Shown: one piece after another, positions 58,950 to 64,000 of the stretch
Layout: the number at the start of each line of letters is the position of its first letter
How positions within the stretch are numbered: position 1 is the first letter of the stretch
Source: Tsukamurella sp. M9C
Lineage (GTDB): Bacteria; Actinomycetota; Actinomycetes; Mycobacteriales; Mycobacteriaceae
Length of the DNA stretch: 64,000 nucleotides
Assembly: GCF_020169415.1 (NCBI RefSeq)
Contig: NZ_JAIULG010000013.1
Location: forward strand, 1 to 64,000
Direction of reading: 5' to 3'
Notes under the pieces: model-generated
Told to the model about the DNA's origin: nothing
Database searches by the model: none
The model's input: only the letters and a program-made list of their open reading frames with translations
Translations under genes and position numbers: made by a program

Positions 58950-59616
58950 GTCACTCAAACGCAGCGGAATGCGCATCGTCGTGATCGGGCTGGGGCGGTT
59001 CGGGACGTCCCTGGCGAACGAGCTCATCCTGCAGGGCGCGGAAGTACTCGGGCTGGACGCCGATCCGCGCCGGGTCCAGCGCATCTCCGACGACCTGACG
59101 TACGCCGCCGTCGCCGACTCCACCGACGAGGAGGCGCTGAAGCAGTTGGGAGTCCCCGACTTCGAGCACGCGGTGGTCGCCATCGGGTCGGATCTCGAAG
59201 CCGGGATCCTCACGACCTCGCTGCTCGCCGAGTTCCGGATCCCCAACATCTGGGCGAAAGCCACGAGCCATCAGCACCGCAGGATCCTCGAGCGGGTCGG
59301 CGCACACCACGTGGTGCTCCCCGAGCACGAGATGGGCGAGCGGGTGGCGCATTTGGTGACGGGCGGGAAGATGCTCGACTACGTGGAGTTCGAGCAGGAC
59401 TACGCGATGGTCAAGGCGCACGCGCCGCGCAGCATCGTCGGGAAGGCGCTCAAGGATTCCGGCGTGCGGTACAAGTACGGGATCACCGTGGTCGCGATCA
59501 AGCACCCCGGCGAGGATTTCACGCACGCCGACTACGACACGATCGTCCAGGACGGCGACGTGTTGATCGTGGCGGGCCGGAACGAGGCCGTCGAGGCGTT
59601 CGCGGACGTGAACTGA
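58942..59616 (+). CDS. ktrA: Potassium uptake regulator (KtrA, single RCK)
   Basis: A 224-residue cytosolic protein: RCK_N Rossmann domain (RIVVIGLGRFGTSLANELIL, about 11-135) that binds ATP/ADP or NAD, and RCK_C domain (about 140-224). It gates KtrB. The TTG at 58942, overlapping the ktrB stop and preceded by GGAGGA, gives the common family start MAKSLKR; the ATG at 58969 is the alternative. Confidence 0.93.
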   Translation: MAKSLKRSGMRIVVIGLGRFGTSLANELILQGAEVLGLDADPRRVQRISDDLTYAAVADSTDEEALKQLGVPDFEHAVVAIGSDLEAGILTTSLLAEFRIPNIWAKATSHQHRRILERVGAHHVVLPEHEMGERVAHLVTGGKMLDYVEFEQDYAMVKAHAPRSIVGKALKDSGVRYKYGITVVAIKHPGEDFTHADYDTIVQDGDVLIVAGRNEAVEAFADVN

Positions 59617-59623
59617 CGGCGTT

Positions 59624-60772
59624 TCAGTCGCACTGCTTCGGAGAGTTCAGTGCGGCGCGGACTGCGTCGGTGTGCTCGCCCAGGGCCGGCGGTCGGCGGT
59701 AGTCGGCGACGGGGGTGCGCGAGAAGGCGATCGGGTTGCGCACCTGGTCCATCGCACCGTCGCCGACGGTGACCCGCGGGCGCAGCCCGAGGCGGTCGGC
59801 GAGCGCGAATCCCGAGGCGACGTCGCCGACGGTGCCGGCCGGGACCCCGGCATCGGTCAGTCTGCGGGCCCACTCCTCGGCGTCCTGCGCCGCGAGGCGG
59901 TCCTCGAGCAGCGCGACCATCTCGGCGCGGTGCCGCACGCGGTCGGGATTGGTCGCGAACCGCGGATCGTCCGCCAGTTCCGCGGCGCCGACGGTGCCCG
60001 CGAGCCGGGCGAACTGACCGTCGTTGCCGCACGCCACGGCGATGATGCCGTCGCGGCATCGGAGGGTCTCGTAGGGCGAGATCGACGGGTGGGTGTTGCC
60101 CATCCGTGCCGGGGCGGTGTCCGTCGCGAGGAAGTTCGCGCCCTGGTTGGCGAGCGAACCGAGAAGGGACGAGAGCAGATTCACCTCGACGCGCTGCCCC
60201 AGGCCCGAGCGCTCCCGCTCGTAGAGGGCGGCGAGGATCCCGGCGACGGCGTCCTTGGCGGTGACGACGTCGACGAGGGCGACGCCCACCTTCATCGGAT
60301 CGCCGTCCGGCTCGCCCGTGATGCTCATCAGCCCGCCGACGGCCTGGACGAGGAAGTCGTAGCCCGGCAGGGCGGCGCCCTCGCCGGAGCCGAAACCGGT
60401 GACGGAGCAGTAGATCAGGCGCGGGTTGGCCGCGGCCAACTCCTCGTAGCCGAAGCCCTTCTTCTCGAGCGCCCCGCTGCGGAAGTTCTCGACGAGAACG
60501 TCGGCGCGGAGCGCCAGTTCGCGGGCGGCGGCGCGGTCCTCGGGATCGTCGAGGTCGAGCTCGACGCTGCGCTTGGAGCGGTTCGCCGACTCGAAGTAGG
60601 CGCTGGTCCGCTCGGTCCAGGGCGGTCCCCAGGCCCGGGTGTCGTCGCCGGTGCCGGGACGTTCTAGCTTGATCACGTCGGCGCCGAGGTCCGCGAGCAT
60701 CACCGTCGCAAGGGGACCCGCCAGCACGCGACTGAAGTCCGCGACCACGATTCCGTCGAGTATCGATGTCAT
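59624..60772 (-). CDS. CaiB/BaiF-family CoA-transferase
   Basis: A 382-residue family III CoA-transferase. Family marks: ILDGIVVADFSRVLAGPLAT, LVENFRSGALEKKGFGYEEL, and the catalytic aspartate in LPGYDFLVQAVGG. It moves CoA between carboxylic acids; donor and acceptor unknown. Starts at the ATG at 60772 with GGGAGAG upstream rather than further out at 60829. Convergent with ktrA; stands alone. Confidence 0.92.
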   Translation of the reverse strand: MTSILDGIVVADFSRVLAGPLATVMLADLGADVIKLERPGTGDDTRAWGPPWTERTSAYFESANRSKRSVELDLDDPEDRAAARELALRADVLVENFRSGALEKKGFGYEELAAANPRLIYCSVTGFGSGEGAALPGYDFLVQAVGGLMSITGEPDGDPMKVGVALVDVVTAKDAVAGILAALYERERSGLGQRVEVNLLSSLLGSLANQGANFLATDTAPARMGNTHPSISPYETLRCRDGIIAVACGNDGQFARLAGTVGAAELADDPRFATNPDRVRHRAEMVALLEDRLAAQDAEEWARRLTDAGVPAGTVGDVASGFALADRLGLRPRVTVGDGAMDQVRNPIAFSRTPVADYRRPPALGEHTDAVRAALNSPKQCD

Positions 60773-60867
60773 CGTCTCTCCCTGCCTGACCGGTATCCGT
60801 TCGCGCCGAGCCGCACGTCGCCCTCGCACCCTAGCCGCGTCCCGTCGAACCTCGGTAGCGTGGCGGA

Positions 60868-61263
60868 ATGACCGAGGAGTCCCGCCACATCAGCGTCGTG
60901 ATCCCCCGTCCGGCGGAGGAGGTGTACGCCTTCGCGCGCGATCCGCAGAACCTCGTCCGCTGGGCGGCCGGCCTCGCGACCGGCGTGCGGTTCGACGGTG
61001 ACGACCTGCTGACGGACTCGCCGATGGGCGAGGTGCGGGTGCGGTTCGCGCCGGACAATCCGTTCGGCGTCCTCGACCACGACGTGACTCTGCCCGACGG
61101 CACCGTCGTGAACAATCCCCTGCGCGTGCTGACGCACCCGGACGGCGCGGAGGTGCTGTTCACGGTGCGGCGGCTGGGCGCGAGCGACGCCGACTTCGCC
61201 CGGGACTGCGCGACGGTGCTCGCCGACCTGGAGCGCCTGCGCTCGGTGATGCTCGCGCCCTGA
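60868..61263 (+). CDS. SRPBCC-family protein
   Basis: A 131-residue START-like (SRPBCC/polyketide cyclase) domain protein: HISVVIPRPAEEVYAFARDP opens the fold and the C-terminal helix is DFARDCATVLADLERLRSVM. It probably binds a small hydrophobic ligand; no catalytic residue can be assigned. Divergent from the CoA-transferase gene. Confidence 0.8.
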   Translation: MTEESRHISVVIPRPAEEVYAFARDPQNLVRWAAGLATGVRFDGDDLLTDSPMGEVRVRFAPDNPFGVLDHDVTLPDGTVVNNPLRVLTHPDGAEVLFTVRRLGASDADFARDCATVLADLERLRSVMLAP

Positions 61264-61300
61264 CGACCCACCGCGTCATCGAACTTTTTATCGATGAATG

Positions 61301-61330
61301 TTGCAGTCCCATCGAACGCCGAGGTAGAAT
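61301..61330 (+). promoter_or_regulatory. Sigma-A-type promoter of the DUF222/HNH gene
   Basis: TTGCAG (61301-61306) and TAGAAT (61325-61330) are separated by 18 bases, a good match to the housekeeping consensus and one of the clearest promoters in the window. The start codon is 22 bases downstream of the -10. Nearby is ATCGAACTTTTTATCGATG, unusually AT-rich for this genome. Confidence 0.65.
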
Positions 61331-61351
61331 CGAGGTATTCAAGGGGGCCAG

Positions 61352-62968
61352 ATGGAGACTTCTACCTGCACAGCAGCGGAGTATCTCGATGCGCTCGCCT
61401 GCTTCGAACAGGCGGCCGAGCGGCTCGCGCAGGCCGACCCCGTCATGCTCGACTCACAGGACGTTCTCGCCTCGCTGGAGCGGCTGGAGACAGCGGTTCG
61501 GATGGTGCCCTTCGGCCAGCACCTCCTCACTCAGGTCGCGGTGGAACAGGGTCTGCCGGGGCAACTGGGGTACACCGGCATGAAGGAGCTGCTGGTGCAG
61601 CGGCTCCGTCTCGCGGGCGGCGAGGCGCGGGATCGGATCCACGGCGCGCGGGACCGCGCTCCCCAGCACGGGCACGGCGTGTGCCCCGAGCCCCGGTACC
61701 CGCTCGTAGCCGAGGCGCAGCAGGAGGGGGCGATCTCGGACCGGCATGCCCTCGCCATCGAGCGGGTCTTCGCGAGCTGTCGCAAGACGATCCGCCCCGA
61801 CCAGGCCGCGATCCTCGAGGACGTGCTCGTCACCGCCGCCGCGGACGTCACGCCGGAGGACCTCGCCGTCATCGGCGCCCGCGCGCTCGCACACCTCGAT
61901 CCCGATGGGGCGGAGCCCGATTCCGATGTCGTCGATCGCGCCCGCGGGCTCACCGTGGGCAAGCAGGACGAGGATCTGATGACGGCGCTCGACGGTGACC
62001 TCTCCCCCGAGGGCCGCGCGCTACTGGACACGATCCTGGAGAAGCTCGCGCGGCCCGGCGTGAACAACCCCGCAGACGCAGACGATCCCGTGGACCTGGC
62101 GGATCAGGACGCGGTGCGGGCGGCCGCCGAGCGCGACCGGCGCACCACGCCGCAACGCAACCACGACGCGCTGGTGACCGCGCTGGGGCTCGCCATCGCG
62201 TCGGGCGGGCTCGGGCAGCACCGAGGAGTGCCCTGCGTCCCGATCATCACGCTCGGCATCGATCAGCTCGAGTCGGAGACCGGCATCGCGACCACCGCCA
62301 CCGGTGGCCGGCTCCCGGTCGCCGACGCGCTACGCATGATGGGCGCCAATCCGAAGTACGTCCTCGTGTTGGACCTCGCCTCTCGGCCGCTGTTCCTGGG
62401 GCGGGAGAAGCGCCTCGCGTCCGCGGATCAGCGGATCGCGCTGTACGGCTCCGAGAAGGGCTGCACCGCACCCGGATGCGACGCGCCCGCCACCCGCTGC
62501 CAGGTCCACCACATCACCGAGTGGGCCCACGGCGGCGCCACCGACGTCACCGCGCTCACGCTCGCGTGCGACGCCCACCACGGCAAGGTCGTCCCCGACC
62601 TCACGGAGAACCCGCGCGGATGGGACACGATCACAGTCCGCAGCGGCGAGTACGCGGGCCGCACCGGCTGGCGACGCACCGCGGATCCGTCGCACGAGCA
62701 CCGGGTGAACCACAAGCATCACGCCGACGAGCTCTACCGACACGCACTCGAACGGTGGCGCGCCCGCTGCGCGGAGCTTCGGAACCTGTGGCGCAGCGAG
62801 GAACTGCGTGTCCAGCACAGCAAGTGCGTCGGCACGATCCACGACGACATCGGCGCGATCCTCGATGGACCCCACGGCCCGCCCATCCTCGAAGCCCTCC
62901 TTGCCGAACATGACGCTGACGAGCCGTGGAACTGCCAGATGCCCGCCGACCTGCGCGCCGCCGCCTGA
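61352..62968 (+). CDS. DUF222 / HNH endonuclease-domain protein (13E12-like)
   Basis: A 538-residue protein: N-terminal DUF222 helical region (about 25-330) and C-terminal HNH nuclease domain (about 355-425) with zinc cysteines in GCTAPGCDAPATRCQVHHIT and the HH pair at 386-387, then LTLACDAHH. It belongs to the multicopy 13E12-REP family of actinobacteria, often linked with mobile DNA. All HNH residues look intact. A good promoter and AAGGGGG precede the ATG. Biological role unknown. Confidence 0.9.
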   Translation: METSTCTAAEYLDALACFEQAAERLAQADPVMLDSQDVLASLERLETAVRMVPFGQHLLTQVAVEQGLPGQLGYTGMKELLVQRLRLAGGEARDRIHGARDRAPQHGHGVCPEPRYPLVAEAQQEGAISDRHALAIERVFASCRKTIRPDQAAILEDVLVTAAADVTPEDLAVIGARALAHLDPDGAEPDSDVVDRARGLTVGKQDEDLMTALDGDLSPEGRALLDTILEKLARPGVNNPADADDPVDLADQDAVRAAAERDRRTTPQRNHDALVTALGLAIASGGLGQHRGVPCVPIITLGIDQLESETGIATTATGGRLPVADALRMMGANPKYVLVLDLASRPLFLGREKRLASADQRIALYGSEKGCTAPGCDAPATRCQVHHITEWAHGGATDVTALTLACDAHHGKVVPDLTENPRGWDTITVRSGEYAGRTGWRRTADPSHEHRVNHKHHADELYRHALERWRARCAELRNLWRSEELRVQHSKCVGTIHDDIGAILDGPHGPPILEALLAEHDADEPWNCQMPADLRAAA

Positions 62969-63041
62969 CGGCGAGCATCCAGCCATGACCGCGGACACGT
63001 CACCGGGGAGCGTCGAGCTGAGACAGGAATGCGCGCCGGAT

Positions 63042-63057
63042 TCGCCGCGTACGGCGA
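63042..63057. terminator. Hairpin between DUF222/HNH gene and polymerase IV gene
   Basis: TCGCCG-cgta-CGGCGA forms a six-pair stem between two converging genes, five bases before the polymerase IV stop. No T-tract; possible bidirectional terminator. Confidence 0.4.
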
Positions 63058-63062
63058 GTAGC

Positions 63063-64000
63063 TCAGTCCTCGTCGTCCTCGTCGGTGCGCAGGTGCTCGG
63101 CGGGCCAGTCGAGGGAGTCCAGCGGGTCGGCCTCGCGGAGGTCGGGGTCGTCGGCCTTGAAGCTGCGCATGCGGCCGGCGCCCGAGGTCCGGGTCTCGAA
63201 GCGCACCGACAGCACGCCGTGGCCGGCGCCCTGCACCCAGCCGTGCCCGAACTCGGGGTGACGCACGTCCATGCCGGGGCGCCACCCCACCACAGGTACC
63301 TGGACCTCGGCCGGGTCCACACCGCCGTCGTCGTCTGCGACCTCGTCGGCTTCCCCGGAGATGTCGTCGCTCTTGTCGCTCTCCTCGCCGAACAGCGTGA
63401 ACTGCTCGACGCTGCTGAGGCCTGTGAAGCCGACCCCGACGAGCCGCAGGCCGCCGACCTCCATGGGGTCGAGCGCGAGGCGCTGCGCGGTCGCGGTGAG
63501 CACGGCACCGTCGGTGGTGGCGGACGGCAGCGTCGCGGACCGGGTGAGCAGGGACATGTCCGACCGCTTGAGCTTGAGCACGACGGTGCGCGCCCCGCGC
63601 CCGTCCCGTCGCAGCCGCCGCAGCGCGTGCTCGGCGCTCCGGTCGATCTCCCGCCGCAGGGCGTTCATGGTCGTCACGTCGGTCTCGAGGGTGTGCTCCG
63701 CGCTGATCGACTTCGCCTCGCCGTTCACCGCGACCGGCCGGTCGTCCTCGCCGCGGGCCAGCCGGTGCAGCGCCGGCCCCAGCGTGACGCCGAGCACCGA
63801 CACCACCTCGACCTCGCTCATCGCCGCGAACTGGCCGATGGTGTCGATCCCCAAGCGGGACAGCCGCTCCCCCGCCACCGGGCCGATCCCCCAGAGCTTG
63901 CGCACCGGCAGCGGGTACAGCATCGATTCCTGCGCGGCGGGCGGGATGACGGACACCCCGTCGGGCTTGGCGAGCCCGGAGGCGATCTTGGCGGCCTGCT
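63063..64000 (-). CDS. DNA polymerase IV (DinX-type), 5'-truncated by window end
   Basis: The C-terminal 312 residues of a Y-family translesion polymerase. Present are the end of the palm (AAKIASGLAKPDG), the thumb helix-hairpin-helix (LPVRKLWGIGPVAGERLSRL), and the little-finger domain (about ISAEHTLETDVTT to FTGLSSVEQFTLFGEE). An unusual C-terminal extension of about 90 residues follows: acidic linker, then PEFGHGWVQGAGHGVLSVRF and another acidic tail. No standard beta-clamp motif was identified with certainty, although QFTLFG resembles one. The gene runs off the right edge. Neighbours match M. tuberculosis dinX (Rv1537) beside ansA. Confidence 0.88.
   Translation of the reverse strand, partial: QAAKIASGLAKPDGVSVIPPAAQESMLYPLPVRKLWGIGPVAGERLSRLGIDTIGQFAAMSEVEVVSVLGVTLGPALHRLARGEDDRPVAVNGEAKSISAEHTLETDVTTMNALRREIDRSAEHALRRLRRDGRGARTVVLKLKRSDMSLLTRSATLPSATTDGAVLTATAQRLALDPMEVGGLRLVGVGFTGLSSVEQFTLFGEESDKSDDISGEADEVADDDGGVDPAEVQVPVVGWRPGMDVRHPEFGHGWVQGAGHGVLSVRFETRTSGAGRMRSFKADDPDLREADPLDSLDWPAEHLRTDEDDED

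Overview
The window is a very GC-rich actinobacterial chromosome segment. Gene content and gene neighbourhoods point to Mycobacteriales, probably a Tsukamurella- or Gordonia-like genus; the genus is inference. Clade markers include mihF beside gmk, PyrR-controlled pyr genes, a helicase-dead type of PriA, IdeR-type iron boxes, an MTB12-like lipoprotein and a DUF222/HNH (13E12-type) protein. Several M. tuberculosis neighbourhoods are recognisable: pyrR-pyrB-pyrC-(Rv1382-like)-carA-carB-pyrF, mihF-gmk-rpoZ-coaBC-metK-priA, aroC-aroK-aroB with pepQ-efp-nusB, and dinX-ansA-lspA-rluD-dnaE1. No rRNA, tRNA, CRISPR array or insertion sequence was seen.

Layout. 1-4.6 kb: 3' part of a 2-oxoacid dehydrogenase E2 gene whose left edge is a 37-bp perfect inverted repeat (probably a contig-end fold-back), a neutral ceramidase, a small acidic exported protein, an NTF2-like protein and a TetR regulator. 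4.6-21.1 kb (minus strand): a long housekeeping series from pyrR to priA, interrupted by a KhtTU-like K+/H+ antiporter pair between pyrF and mihF. A PyrR-binding loop lies over the pyrR ribosome-binding site, and all seven junctions from pyrR to pyrF overlap or abut. 21.1-35.3 kb: GMC oxidoreductase, nusB-efp-pepQ, then an accessory block (YceI, YCII, LAL-type LuxR regulator, deazaflavin-dependent reductase with a divergent TetR and paired operators, MFS efflux pump) that separates pepQ from aroB-aroK-aroC. The aroQ gene usual at this place is absent from the window.

35.3-40.4 kb: an IdeR-boxed siderophore-binding lipoprotein and siderophore-interacting flavoprotein, then two overlapping genes for short MutS-like ATPases. 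That pair is the most unusual system here, because this clade generally lacks MutS/MutL mismatch repair. 40.4-64 kb: dnaE1, a membrane-anchored Ser/Thr kinase, a TetR-controlled heterodimeric ABC exporter, an SRPBCC-epimerase fusion, a second IdeR-boxed siderophore-binding lipoprotein, lspA-rluD, two lipoproteins, ansA, a KtrBA potassium uptake system, a CoA-transferase, an SRPBCC protein, a DUF222/HNH protein with a clear promoter, and the 3' part of a DinX-type DNA polymerase IV that runs off the right edge.

Many genes start with GTG, so the first ATG is often wrong. Long open frames opposite real genes are by-products of the high GC content and are left out.
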